NCBI RefSeq assembly: GCF_003096715.1
Contig: NZ_QEOL01000002.1
Location: 248,001 to 312,000 of the forward strand
DNA from: Paraburkholderia silvatlantica
Lineage (GTDB): Bacteria > Pseudomonadota > Gammaproteobacteria > Burkholderiales > Burkholderiaceae
Direction: 5' to 3'
Length of the DNA stretch: 64,000 nt
Position 1 is the stretch's first letter; each line of letters begins with the position of its first letter. Under the pieces are notes generated by a model, which ran no database searches, was not told the DNA's origin, and worked only from the letters and a program-made list of their open reading frames with translations. Made by a program: the position numbers and the translations under genes. Of the stretch, positions 26,762-35,350 are shown piece by piece.

Positions 26762-27679
26762 TTATGCGGCAGCGCTTGCGGGCGGCACATCGGGCGCACG
26801 CATCTCCGTCAACAACTGAAGGAAGAAGCGGCCTGCGGAGGACAAACCGCGGCCGCGACGCTGGAGTACACCCAGCGTTCGCCGGATCGGCGGATCGACG
26901 AGCGCAACGCTGGCAAGTGCCTTGTGCGGGCCGCGGGGCATGGCGAGCCGAGGCACGACACCGACGCCAAGGCCAGCTTCGATCAGACTCACGAGCGCCG
27001 GCACATGGCGTACCTCGCAGAACCATTTGGGCCGGTCGGCGACGCCGGCCAGCGCTTCGTCTATGACCGCGCGATTGCCGCTGCCCTGTGCGATGGCCAA
27101 ATACTCGAGGTTGGCGAGTTCCGCCCAGGCGACGGATTTGCGTTTTGCGAGCGGATGACTGCGCGGGCAAGCGAGAACGAAAGGGTCATCGAGCAGCGGT
27201 GTGAATTCGATGTCCGGCTCTTGAGTGCCGACATAAGTGAGGCCAAAATCGGCTTCCCCACGCGCGACAGCCAGAAAAACCATCGACGACGGTTCGTCAA
27301 TGAGACGAAGGCGAATGCCCGGGTAACGCTGATGATAGGTCGCAATGGTTTCCGGCAGGAAGTAGCGCACCGCCGACGGCACGCACGCGACCGTGAGTTC
27401 GCCGGTCATCTTGCGTGCAAGATCGTCGAACTCGAGCATCGAGTTGTCGACCTCGTTGAGGATGCGGTGAGCGCGCTCAAGAAATCCGCGACCGACAATC
27501 GTCAGGTCCATCTTCCGCGTCGTTCGCTCGAACAGTCTGACGCCAAGCACCTCCTCGAGTTTTTCTATCCGGCGCGATAGCGCGGATGCCGATAGATGCA
27601 ACGTGTCGGCCGCGGCGCGAAAGCTGCCCAGGTCGGCCGTCGCGACAAAGGCCCGCAAGTCCGATATCTCGAAATTCAT
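26762..27679 (-). CDS. LysR family transcriptional regulator of the Ldh/MFS cluster
   Basis: About 305 residues: an N-terminal winged HTH (DLRAFVATADLGSFRAAADT, then LSASALSRRIEKLEEVLGVRL) and a C-terminal effector domain with EADFGLTYVG and EAGLGVGVVPRLAMPR. MNFEIS at 27679 is the likely start. It lies upstream of, and in the same orientation as, the dehydrogenase, MFS and solute-binding genes, separated by 214 bp where its target promoter probably lies. LysR regulators commonly activate such catabolic genes on binding the substrate. Confidence 0.92.
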   Translation of the reverse strand: MNFEISDLRAFVATADLGSFRAAADTLHLSASALSRRIEKLEEVLGVRLFERTTRKMDLTIVGRGFLERAHRILNEVDNSMLEFDDLARKMTGELTVACVPSAVRYFLPETIATYHQRYPGIRLRLIDEPSSMVFLAVARGEADFGLTYVGTQEPDIEFTPLLDDPFVLACPRSHPLAKRKSVAWAELANLEYLAIAQGSGNRAVIDEALAGVADRPKWFCEVRHVPALVSLIEAGLGVGVVPRLAMPRGPHKALASVALVDPPIRRTLGVLQRRGRGLSSAGRFFLQLLTEMRAPDVPPASAAA

Positions 27680-27927
27680 TCCGATGGTCACCGCGGAAGA
27701 AAGATGCGCCTAGTTTCGGTATACCGACTGGGTGCTGTCAATTCGTGCATACGACACACGAATCGGTTGACGCAACCTTCCTGCGCAGGTGGTTTGCGGC
27801 TCGGGCGTGAGCTGATGGAGGCGGAGAGCCCTCATCTCGTTCGGCCCGGCCGTGGATCGTTCGAGCATCCCTTACCGGGTGATGAGCGCATTGCCTTCGG
27901 TCTGAGATCCGAAGATCCGCTCTGGCT

Positions 27928-28782
27928 TTAATTGCGCAATGCGGTTGCGACGAGGCTCTCCAACGGAGTCGTGGGTCGACTGATCAGTCTCGCGAGGGCA
28001 CCGCCATCGTCGAACAGAGCACCGCGTGAGGCGGCCACGTCGGCATCGGCCAGGAGGCTGGCAAGCTCGGGTGGCAATCCGATGCTCGTCAGTACATCGG
28101 CATAAGCGTCCTGCGCAAGATCGTTGTAGACAACGGTCTTTCCGGACTGCCTCGAAATCTCTGCAGCCAGTTGCGCTAGCGTGAACGCATGGTCTGCCGC
28201 CAGTTCATACGTTTTGCCTGCATGGCCATCCGTCGTCAGTACCACAGCTGCGGCCGCGGCATAGTCCTTCCGCGCGGCGGAAGAGAAGCGCCCCTCCTTC
28301 GCGGCCCCGATGAAGGCGCCGTGCTCGAGCGCCGAGGGGAGGGCCATCAGATGATTCTCGGCGTACCAGCCATTGCGAAGGATGACGGCGGGGAGGCCCG
28401 AGGTCGCGATGACTTCTTCCGTCTGCCGATGTTCGATCGCGAGTCTGGCGGGTGATGTGTTGGCGTGCAGCATGCTCGTATAGGCGAGCAACGAAACTCC
28501 AGCCCGCCCGGCTGCGTCGATCACCGCGCGGTGCAATGGCAGGCGGCCGGTGACTTCGGTCGACGAGATCAGCAGGAGTTTGTCGACACCAACGAATGCG
28601 GTTGCGAGCGTTTCAGGCCGCTTATAGTCGGCCTCGCGCACCACCACGCCACGCTCTTCAAGGTCGCGTGCCTTTGCGGGATTCCTGACCGCCGCGACAA
28701 TACGGTTGGCCGGAACGGTTTCAAGCAATGCGTCGATCACAAGGCGCCCGAGTTGCCCGGATGCTCCCGTTATTGCATACAT
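27928..28782 (-). CDS. NAD(P)H:quinone oxidoreductase, YtfG/QorB-like (NmrA-type SDR)
   Basis: A 284-residue atypical short-chain dehydrogenase. ITGASGQLGRLVIDALL (about residues 4-20) is the dinucleotide-binding motif, followed by VAAVRNPAKA and YTSMLHANTSPARLAIEH. The latter replaces the classic catalytic Tyr-x3-Lys, as in E. coli QorB (YtfG), which reduces quinones with NADPH. GGAG lies 9 nt before the ATG at 28782. It diverges from a HxlR regulator across a short repeat-rich promoter, the same arrangement as ytfG/ytfH. Expression is probably induced by quinone or electrophile stress. Confidence 0.87.
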   Translation of the reverse strand: MYAITGASGQLGRLVIDALLETVPANRIVAAVRNPAKARDLEERGVVVREADYKRPETLATAFVGVDKLLLISSTEVTGRLPLHRAVIDAAGRAGVSLLAYTSMLHANTSPARLAIEHRQTEEVIATSGLPAVILRNGWYAENHLMALPSALEHGAFIGAAKEGRFSSAARKDYAAAAAVVLTTDGHAGKTYELAADHAFTLAQLAAEISRQSGKTVVYNDLAQDAYADVLTSIGLPPELASLLADADVAASRGALFDDGGALARLISRPTTPLESLVATALRN

Positions 28783-28832
28783 GTTCATTCTCTCCGTGAA
28801 TCGGTAGGTGAGGCTCCAAGTGTAGGGGCGAA

Positions 28833-28895
28833 GGTTTCCCTTGGAAACCATCTATCTATTGGTTACCATCATTTTCAAGTAACCAATTGGAAACC
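28833..28895. promoter_or_regulatory. Operator-like inverted repeats in the YtfG/HxlR divergent promoter
   Basis: GGTTTCC-CTT-GGAAACC (28833-28849) and TTGGTTAC-12 nt-GTAACCAA (28859-28886) are perfect inverted repeats, followed by a further TTGGAAACC. They fill the gap between the two start codons and are the obvious HxlR binding sites. Confidence 0.6.
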
Positions 28896-28910
28896 ATTCC
28901 TGGGACGACG

Positions 28911-29258
28911 ATGGGCTTGAGAATGCGAAAGAAGGTGGAGCCGCTTCCCGGCTGCCCGATGTCGAAATGCATGGCGTTGATTGGTGGCCTTTGGACGCCC
29001 GAACTGATCTGGTGCCTGAGTAATGGCCCGCGTCGGTTTTCGGAGTTGCGGCGCGATAACCCGACTATCACCGCGAAGGTACTGACCGGCAGGCTGCGAG
29101 ACCTCGAGGAGCGGGGCGTGATCCGGCGAAGTGTATTGGCGACGTCACCGCCGTCCGTGGAATACGAGTTGACATCGTTGGGACAAGAACTGCTGCCGGC
29201 GATTACGTCTATCGTGGAGGTCGGGTCGCGCCTGCTGCTTCGTGACCGGCCTCGCTAG
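28911..29258 (+). CDS. HxlR family transcriptional regulator (YtfH-like)
   Basis: A 115-residue winged-helix regulator. CPMSKCMALIGGLWTPELIWCL (about residues 16-37 as an interval) contains the two conserved Cys positions, one of which senses electrophiles or disulfide stress in this family. GPRRFSELRRDNPTITAKVLT is the recognition helix region, and SVEYELTSLG the wing. The start at 28911 has GGGA 5 nt upstream; a TTG 24 bp earlier is less likely. It presumably represses the divergent YtfG-like gene and itself. Confidence 0.88.
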   Translation: MGLRMRKKVEPLPGCPMSKCMALIGGLWTPELIWCLSNGPRRFSELRRDNPTITAKVLTGRLRDLEERGVIRRSVLATSPPSVEYELTSLGQELLPAITSIVEVGSRLLLRDRPR

Positions 29259-29424
29259 CGGTGCGCGGAATAGCGGGCAACAAGTACTCGTTGGAGGTGC
29301 TCCGTTAGATCGCCTCCCGGTGCAGCCGGCCGATCCTCATTTGCCCTCGGGCAACGACCTTCAGCATGCGCGGACGTCGGTGCCTATTGTCGAAGCGTTC
29401 CGCCATTGAGGCTTGCTGAGCGAA

Positions 29425-29560
29425 CCGGTAGCTCGTTGAACACCGTGAGCCAGAACTTGGCCCCATGGTCTGTATGATCCAGAGGCCCGGCATGTCGCGC
29501 TGGCTCTCTGCATGAATGCCCAAGACCGCCTTGTTGCTGATCACGCCGTCGTCACGGATC
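29425..29560 (-). pseudogene. IS256-family transposase remnant, frameshifted
   Basis: Two reading frames together spell an IS256-type segment: IRDDGVISNKAV, LGIHAES and LGLWI-like PGLWIIQT in one frame, then AKFWLTVFNEL in the next. In intact members this is DDGVxxNKAxYLALGI...LGLWI..TEGAKFW. A frameshift separates the parts, and neither the N-terminal half nor the rest of the DDE core is seen. Surrounding sequence (29259-29828) has no other supported gene. Confidence 0.6.
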
Positions 29561-29828
29561 GCTTCCGGCCGCTTCGCCATGATCGACGACGGCCTCGGCT
29601 CCCGACTCGTGCCGTCGACCCCGTGGCTTGATACGCAGCTCGGCCGACATGTCTTCGGCGTTACCCGCGATGGCGGTGACGTTGACCGAGGCTTCGGGCG
29701 CAATAGGGCAATGGGCCCATAAATAGAAAAACGGCCTTGGAAAGCGGACGATTCAAGGTTCCGAGTTGCCAGTGGGCCCTATTAAAAGACGGCTTGAAAA
29801 CAGGTGGAGACCATTCGACGGTATCTCC

Positions 29829-30233
29829 TCAATTCGAAACGTTCGCAGCGGCGTCATAGTCCCTTCTCGCTTGCTCCATAGCCGGCCAGTTTTCCTTGAT
29901 CCATCCTGTGAAGACTTCTATCGGATGGAGCATGCTTTTACCCATGGAGGTCAGTTGATACTCGACGCGGGGGGGAACTTCTGGAAAATAATGCCTTGAT
30001 ACAAGCCCATTCCGTTCGAGGATCCGTAGAGTCAGGGTCAGCATGCGCTGAGAAATGCCAAGCACTCCATATTTGATCTCTGAGAACCTTGCGCGGTTTT
30101 CCGGCGCTTGAGCGAGCATCGATAAGACGAGAATCGTCCATTTATCGCCCAGGTGAGTGAGCACATCATGCGGCGCGCACGAAACGACGGGCTCCTCATC
30201 TGCTCGAGACTGTCTATTTGCGGTCGGCCGCAT
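29829..30233 (-). CDS. HxlR family transcriptional regulator
   Basis: A 134-residue winged-helix protein. HDVLTHLGDKWTILVLSML (about residues 22-40), RARFSEIKYGVLGISQRMLT (about 47-66, recognition helix) and PPRVEYQLTSMGKSML (wing) are typical of the family. The usual N-terminal Cys is present in VVSCAPH. It diverges from the NAD(P)-binding oxidoreductase gene with about 100 bp between start codons, so it most likely controls that gene. A second HxlR module lies 0.6 kb away, but the two proteins are clearly different in sequence. Confidence 0.9.
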   Translation of the reverse strand: MRPTANRQSRADEEPVVSCAPHDVLTHLGDKWTILVLSMLAQAPENRARFSEIKYGVLGISQRMLTLTLRILERNGLVSRHYFPEVPPRVEYQLTSMGKSMLHPIEVFTGWIKENWPAMEQARRDYDAAANVSN

Positions 30234-30337
30234 CGGTTCTCTCCTTGTAACTGAAGCACAAAAACGTGCCGTCTTGTGGAAAGCTCATGGTAGCAGTATA
30301 CCTTCGTAACTATCGAGGGTTATGAAGGGGAACTAGC

Positions 30338-31192
30338 ATGAAGCAAATCGGCATTGTCGGCGCAGGCCCTGTTGGACACGCCTTGGCCAAGCGACTGGTC
30401 GAGCTCGGATATGTCGTCCGGATTGCAAATTCGCGAGGTCCAGCGAGCCTTCAGGAGTTCGCAAAAAGCACGGGCTCCAAGCCCGTTGACGTTACGGATA
30501 TATCCGCGGGCGTCGAGGTCCTTATCCTTGCTATCCCGTTCGGGCGTGTTCCTGACCTGCCAAAGTCGGTCATCACTTCGCTTCCTGGTGACGCGATCGT
30601 TGTCGATGCAGGTAACTACTATCCGCGACGTGATGGGGTGATCACCGAGATCGACCAAGGCCTACCGGAGTCTCAATGGGTGTCCCAACAACTCGGCGTA
30701 CCGGTGGTTAAAGCGTTCAACAGCATCATTGCATCCAGGCTGGCCGATCAAGGTAAGCCCGCAGGAGACGGGCGCCGCATTGCACTTCCGGTCGCTGGCG
30801 ATGATCTGGCGGGCCGCAGAGCCATCATGAGGCTCGTCGAGGCGCTTGGGTTCGACGCGTTCGACGCCGGCTCACTTGCAGAATCGTGGCGTCTACAGCC
30901 AGGACAGCCTGCCTACTGCACTGATGCGACAACGGCGGAACTGCGCTCGCTGCTTGCGCGCGCCGATCGAGAAATGGCGAAGCGCAACCGGGATAAGGCA
31001 ACGGAAATTCTCGCTAAACTACCGTCGGATTATCCGGCGGATCAACTCGTCCGCGCGTCGAGAATTATGGTGGGGCTGGACAAGCTACGGCCGGCGAGCT
31101 GGTTTGCCGTGTTGCGCTTGGCGGCTACCGTCTATCTTCGGAAGCAACAGAAAAGGGACGCGGCGCCGGACAGATTCTCTACACCACAGTGA
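30338..31192 (+). CDS. NAD(P)-binding oxidoreductase, F420-dependent NADP reductase-like
   Basis: A 284-residue protein. GIVGAGPVGHALAKRLVELG (about residues 4-23) is the Rossmann motif with IANSRGPASL as the NADP 2'-phosphate loop, followed by EVLILAIPFGRV and VVDAGNYYPRRDG. VVKAFNSI near residue 124 is shared with F420H2:NADP oxidoreductases and YqfB-type reductases. The C-terminal 80 residues are a family-atypical basic extension. Betaproteobacteria generally lack F420, so it likely uses another flavin or reduces a small carbonyl directly. It is regulated, by inference, by the divergent HxlR. Confidence 0.8.
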   Translation: MKQIGIVGAGPVGHALAKRLVELGYVVRIANSRGPASLQEFAKSTGSKPVDVTDISAGVEVLILAIPFGRVPDLPKSVITSLPGDAIVVDAGNYYPRRDGVITEIDQGLPESQWVSQQLGVPVVKAFNSIIASRLADQGKPAGDGRRIALPVAGDDLAGRRAIMRLVEALGFDAFDAGSLAESWRLQPGQPAYCTDATTAELRSLLARADREMAKRNRDKATEILAKLPSDYPADQLVRASRIMVGLDKLRPASWFAVLRLAATVYLRKQQKRDAAPDRFSTPQ

Positions 31193-31398
31193 TAGGCTGC
31201 TGATTTTGCGTCCGCACTTTCGATATTTACAGAACGTGGTCGTAAGAGAGCGCATCTGCCTGTGGTAGATCTGGTCCGAACGTGCACGATTGGAAAAGCG
31301 TGATGACGCATCGCGCTGCGTTACGCGGGGTGGTTCAGCATCGGAATCTGTGTTTTAACCCGCCTCACACACGAAATTCCGAATACCTCCCATCAAGG

Positions 31399-31731
31399 TC
31401 ACACACCCACATCAACATTGCTCGTTCCCGCTTTTCGCTGTCGACTGTATTGGCGTGGAGAACAGTTCATCACTCGTTTGAACGCTGTGCTAAAGGACTT
31501 CTCGGACTCGTAGCCAAGGGCGAGACTGACTTCCGAAACCGAATCGCGGGAATGGGTTAATCGGTCTGCGGCCAGCATCATTCTCCAGCGCGTCAAATAC
31601 TCCATGGGCGAGAGACCAACCGTTTCCTTGAATCGGAAGGCGAACGTCGTGCGCGACATCGCCGCCTGCTCGGCCATGGTCTGCACGGTCCACCTGCGGC
31701 CCGGCGAGGGCACTGTCAAGTTGACGAGCAT
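31399..31731 (-). pseudogene. AraC family regulator, C-terminal DNA-binding part only
   Basis: About 110 codons contain both HTH motifs of an AraC domain: WTVQTMAEQAAMSRTTFAFRF and VSEVSLALGYESEKSFSTAF, with the conserved PMEYLTRWRM between. In full-length relatives a cupin effector domain of about 180 residues precedes this; here an in-frame TAG sits just upstream and the sequence then runs into the IS6-family remnant. The insertion probably removed the 5' half. The ATG at 31731 may be fortuitous. Confidence 0.7.
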
Positions 31732-31766
31732 AGGCTACGTGTCTGGTTTAAGAGTAGTTATCCTTA

Positions 31767-32497
31767 TCAGCTAACTTGATCAGCTGCGGCTGGGACAGTC
31801 AAGCCATACCATGTGGAGAGGCGTTCTTTCAGTATGGAGAGGTGACATTCCGCGTTCATCCGATTTCTGGGTAACGCGAAGTGCTGCCGGATCGGGCCGG
31901 AGCATGACAGAAACGCCTGCGTGCGACGCGCGTCGCGAAAGCCGCACATTTGGCGCTCGCGCCTGCGGGTTGGCTGATGGATATTTTCCGCGCGGTTGTT
32001 TACTCGTGCGGCTGCTTTGACGAAAACGTGCTTTACCTTCACGAGTTCAGGGATATCAGCCTTCGCTGCCGGATAACTGCGCAGTTGATCCGTAACAATC
32101 TTCCGCGGTACCGGGTTTGATCGCAGCACTCGTTGAAAGAAGCGCTTGGCCGCGGCCTTGTCGCGCCGCTTCTGTACCAGCACGTCGAGTTCTGCGCCAT
32201 GCTCGTCGACGGCACGCCACAACAGATACGGCTCGCCGCGCAGTGTCACGAACATCTCGTCAAGGTGCCACGTGCGGCCAGGCTTGCGCCGCACCGCCCT
32301 GGCGCACCTGGCGAATCCAGCACCGAATTTGTCACACCAGCAACGGATCGTTCGTACGTGACCACGACGCCGCGCTCGAGCAACAACTCTTCGATGTCGC
32401 GCAAGCTCAGGCTGAACCGGAAATACCACCGAACCGCGCAGCTGATAACGACAGCAGGGAAGCGATGGCCGTGATAAAGCGATTTCGTTTTGTTCAT
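31767..32497 (-). pseudogene. IS6-family transposase, inactivated by a frameshift
   Basis: The N-terminal part starts MNKTKSLYHGHRFPAVVISC at 32497 and reads to LLLERGVVVTYE. A one-base loss near 32350 then moves the frame to IRCWCDKFGAGFA. WHLDEMFVTLRGEPYLLWRA (first catalytic Asp), KIVTDQLRSYPAA (second Asp) and NNRAENIHQPTRRRERQM (Glu) complete the DDE triad. The C-terminus runs past a possible inverted repeat into flanking DNA. The single frameshift should prevent transposition. Similar to IS6 elements without a zinc-finger extension. Confidence 0.8.
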
Positions 32498-32541
32498 CGC
32501 TTCATTCCACCGCCGCCTGTCCACCAACCTGACACAGCCGC
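31786..32541 (-). mobile_element. IS6-family insertion sequence remnant, ends tentative
   Basis: GCGGCTGGGACAG at 31786-31798 and the complement of 32529-32541 (GCGGCTGTGTCAG read inward) match at 11 of 13 bases, suggesting terminal inverted repeats of an element of about 756 bp. The transposase frame runs slightly beyond the left repeat, which is unusual, and no target-site duplication was identified. The ends are therefore provisional. Confidence 0.4.
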
Positions 32542-32825
32542 TTCGACGGCACCGTCGCAGGGTGGCACCGTCGGCATGGAGCATGCGTTGCGGGGCCGCT
32601 ATCGTGCTGCCTTCCCCTTGTTCTCGTCTCAAATCGCCAGTGGTCGCAGGTATTGCACTCTCATGCTTCTGATGGGGAGTCTGGCACGAGCGAAGCGCAA
32701 CCGTATACTCCGAACATTAGAAGGGTTGATATTACATCTGTAACGGCAATCAATAATACGGAATACGAATCAACAAGGGTGAACTTGCGACCATAAAATC
32801 TTTACCGATGCAGGGCGAATTTTCC

Positions 32826-33281
32826 CTATTTGAGGGTATCGACTGCCTCACACCGAAGCACGGGTCTGGGCTGTGGCGGGTTCCCCTGCGGCTGCTCAAG
32901 TCGTACCAGAAATTCGAAGTTCGGATCCGTGAGCTTTTCGAGTGCCTCCTTCGTGGCACCCAGCGCGATGAGACATTGCACGTCCCAGTTGTGGCCGACG
33001 AGTAGCTGTCCGGTGATGTTATTGCATTCGGTCAGCAGGATGGCACCTACAGGGCTGTACCGCTCGGCAAATCGTTCGACACGGCGCTCGATGAAGCCAA
33101 TGTCCTCGTATGCAAGCATTCCGCCGATCCGCAGTGAAATGGTTTGCGCGATGCTGTCATAGACAAGATAGACTTCGGCGATTCCGTTGAGGTGCCGACG
33201 CATGGTTTCAATGTCGTCGGGCTCGAACTCGTCCGATACGGGCATGGCGCCGGACAGGGCGTAGCGGAATTTTTCAGGCAT
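32826..33281 (-). CDS. Unrecognised protein, second gene of an overlapping pair
   Basis: A 151-residue protein beginning MPEKFRYALSGAMPVSDEFE. It is acidic overall, with alternating hydrophobic and charged residues that suggest a mixed alpha/beta fold, two cysteines, and no signal peptide or membrane segment. GGAG lies 6 nt before the ATG, and the first 8 bases overlap the end of the upstream gene, so the two are translationally coupled. I do not recognise the family. The genetic setting (accessory block, divergent XRE repressor, IS remnants nearby) suggests a mobile-element cargo or regulatory function, which is inference. Confidence 0.72.
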   Translation of the reverse strand: MPEKFRYALSGAMPVSDEFEPDDIETMRRHLNGIAEVYLVYDSIAQTISLRIGGMLAYEDIGFIERRVERFAERYSPVGAILLTECNNITGQLLVGHNWDVQCLIALGATKEALEKLTDPNFEFLVRLEQPQGNPPQPRPVLRCEAVDTLK

Positions 33282-33744
33282 GATTGGCTCCGGTCTGTGT
33301 TGAGGGAAGTGGTGGCTCGTCGTCGGTACACTCGCGCAACTCGTCCTGTATCCGGCAACGAACGTACTGTGTGTGCTCGTCTTCGCTAGCTTGCCGGATG
33401 CGCTCGCTGTCCAGTTCGGCGAGCAGCTTGACGTGGGCAGGCAGCCCGAGCGGGAAGAAAGACACTTCGCCCATGCATTGGCGATAGAAGATGGCACCAG
33501 CGGCGGCCCACTTCTGAGCGAAGCGCACGAGCGTGTCTTCGACTTCGGGGCTATCTGTGTAAGGGCAGCGCACACGAATGAGGCAAGTCTGGGTGACGCT
33601 GTCCGTCGAGAAATACGCAGTGGATGGGTCGGGCAAGCTGTCCACGAACTCATTTCCATGGGCACGCCGGAAATTAGCCCGGACAGGCAGTGCTCCGCGG
33701 ATTTCATAGCCGAATGCGCTACATTTTTCGTAATGCAATGACAT
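33274..33744 (-). CDS. Unrecognised protein, first gene of an overlapping pair
   Basis: A 156-residue protein beginning MSLHYEKCSAFGYEIRGALP. It has four cysteines, is cytoplasmic by appearance (no signal or TM segment) and has a charged C-terminal tail rich in Asp and Pro. GGAGG lies 5 nt upstream of the ATG at 33744; a further ATG one codon earlier is possible. A longer upstream frame to 33954 has no ribosome-binding site and is rejected. It overlaps the next gene by 8 bp. Domain unknown. It faces the XRE gene at 34177 across 430 bp. Confidence 0.72.
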   Translation of the reverse strand: MSLHYEKCSAFGYEIRGALPVRANFRRAHGNEFVDSLPDPSTAYFSTDSVTQTCLIRVRCPYTDSPEVEDTLVRFAQKWAAAGAIFYRQCMGEVSFFPLGLPAHVKLLAELDSERIRQASEDEHTQYVRCRIQDELRECTDDEPPLPSTQTGANHA

Positions 33745-34176
33745 CATCGCCTCCCTCGAACCGGTCATGGACGGGTGCCGGGGTTTGTATGCTCTGTGCG
33801 ATACCATAGACATTTGACGCAGGCGACAGGGGCAGCAAGACACGTGAAGCCCCGCTGTCGCAACGATCGCGCATATCCTGGCAGTCCGCGTTTGGCGCGG
33901 GTGTTTGATATTCGCCGCGCACATATGTATCGCGCTGTGGAACGCGGTGAACACTCCTGTCGAACCGTCTGCCCTCGTCAGCCGGTTTCGCGGCGGTCAC
34001 AGCGATCTGTCGCGTGCAAGTGGGCAACTGCCTGTACGCGATGAGCCTCAGAGCCAGAGCATGCGATGTCCGCGATAGCGAAGACTAGATGCCGGGTCAT
34101 TCGGCTCTATCAATTGAATGGCAATGATGGACAGTTTAGGTTCTATTGATACATTGTCAAGAGGAAAATCTGTCAA
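33745..34176. other. Divergent intergenic region between the unknown operon and the XRE gene
   Basis: 432 bp without a supported gene. Just before the XRE start there are TCAAT/ATTGA elements (TATCAATTGAAT near 34109 and CTATTGATACATTGTCAA near 34136) that could form an XRE operator. Confidence 0.45.
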
Positions 34177-34497
34177 ATGGATGTGTTCGGGGAACGACTG
34201 AAGGAAGAGCGATCAAGACGGGGTCTTAGCCAGTCGGAGTTTGCGGCCTTGGGAGGCGTGAAACAGCATGCTCAATTCCAGTACGAAAAAGGCATGCGGC
34301 GGCCGAACTCCGATTATCTGAGTGCACTTGCGGGCGAGGGTGTGGATGTCTGGTACCTGCTCACAGGGGAGAAGGGGGCCCGGTTGGAGAACAGTGATGA
34401 GCAACAGATTGTTGCGGGGTTCCGCAAGCTGGTCGGTCGCAAGCGCGAAGCGCTGCTTGCTCTCGTCGAGGCGTTTGCTGAGCAGACGGAAAAATGA
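34177..34497 (+). CDS. XRE family transcriptional regulator
   Basis: A 106-residue phage-repressor-type protein. The HTH_3 domain spans about residues 5-63: FGERLKEERSRRGLSQSEFA, then GGVKQHAQFQYEKGMRRPNS, then SALAGEGVDVWYLLTGE. A short C-terminal helix (about 75-105) probably mediates dimerisation. The length and the VDVWYLLTGE segment are typical of repressors found in prophages and integrative elements. It diverges from the two-gene unknown operon, which it likely controls. No recA-type cleavage or peptidase domain is present, so relief would not follow the LexA route. Confidence 0.85.
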   Translation: MDVFGERLKEERSRRGLSQSEFAALGGVKQHAQFQYEKGMRRPNSDYLSALAGEGVDVWYLLTGEKGARLENSDEQQIVAGFRKLVGRKREALLALVEAFAEQTEK

Positions 34498-34704
34498 TTG
34501 GTGTGGCGCGCGCAGTGCCTACAACCGTACTCGGTTCATCGACGATCGCATCGCGATGATGCAGGCGTGAGCCGATTACTAGACCGGTAGGCCGGGGCGA
34601 AGGTGGGGCCGATTCGGCCAATGGGAGCTTGATGCCGAGCGATTGATTTCCCCCAACAGATCGCCTACCCTAATACAAGGTAATACCTATGGATACCACT
34701 TGAT

Positions 34705-34977
34705 ATGGCAACCTCGATTAAACTGGATGCGACCCTGCAGGACCGGGTACGCCACTTGGCCGAGCTGCGCCGCCGCACGCCACACTGGATCATGCGCGAA
34801 GCGATCGCGCAGTATGTCGAGCGTGAAGAAAGGCGCGAGTCGTTCAAGCAAGAAGCAATGCAGGCATGGGAGGACTACCAGGCGACCGGCCTGCACGTCA
34901 CCCACGGGGAAATGGACGCTTACCTTGCCAAGCTCGAAGCCGGTGAAGACGTGGAGCCGCCCGCGTGCCACGACTGA
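34705..34977 (+). CDS. Ribbon-helix-helix antitoxin (CopG/ParD type)
   Basis: A 90-residue protein. The N-terminal RHH (ATSIKLDATLQDRVRHLAEL, then TPHWIMREAIAQYVEREE, about residues 2-45) should dimerise and bind the promoter. The acidic C-terminus (about 60-90, MDAYLAKLEAGEDVEPP) is the expected toxin-neutralising tail. Upstream lies GGTAATACC-TAT-GGATACC (about 34679-34697), an operator-like repeat. The next gene starts 13 bp before its stop with a GTG, so the pair is coupled. No clear Shine-Dalgarno is visible. Confidence 0.88.
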   Translation: MATSIKLDATLQDRVRHLAELRRRTPHWIMREAIAQYVEREERRESFKQEAMQAWEDYQATGLHVTHGEMDAYLAKLEAGEDVEPPACHD

Positions 34978-35255
34978 TCTGGACCCGGACTGCCCAACAA
35001 GCGATCACTCGCCTCCACCGTTTCCTTGCCGACCAGGACGCTGCCGCAGCGAGGCGTGCGATCCAGTCGATTCGTGCCGGCGTCAACGTGCTGGTTCGAC
35101 AGCCCCGGCTCGGGCGCCCTGTTGACGATCTCGATCCAGCCTTTCGTGAATGGCTGATCGATTTCGGCGACAGTGGCTATGTGGTCCTGTACCGGGTCGA
35201 TAATGACGCAGTGACGATCTTGACCATTCGGCATCAACGCGAAGCTGGATATTGA
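34965..35255 (+). CDS. RelE/ParE family toxin
   Basis: A 96-residue protein starting at GTG with GGAG 8 nt upstream. LIWTRTAQQAITRLHRFLAD (about residues 4-23), GVNVLVRQPRLGRPVDDLD and GYVVLYRVDNDAVTILTIRHQREAGY (about 71-96) follow the ParE/RelE fold, where the last segment ends in the usual conserved Arg/His. ParE members poison DNA gyrase, RelE members cleave mRNA at the ribosome; the RHH partner favours the ParE type. It overlaps the antitoxin gene by 13 bp. It is a stability module typical of mobile regions. Confidence 0.9.
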   Translation: MPRLIWTRTAQQAITRLHRFLADQDAAAARRAIQSIRAGVNVLVRQPRLGRPVDDLDPAFREWLIDFGDSGYVVLYRVDNDAVTILTIRHQREAGY

Positions 35256-35350
35256 AATAGCGCAAGCCGTTACAGTCTTCTGTCCGCGATTTGTCATTTC
35301 CAGACTGTCGGGGCGCGAATTATTCGACTCGGTTTCTGTTGCCTTCGCGC

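Noticed and set aside
29305..29703. An intact 132-codon gene on the minus strand
   Set aside because: Only a short, frameshifted IS256-like segment is recognisable; the rest is Pro/Arg-rich and lacks a ribosome-binding site.
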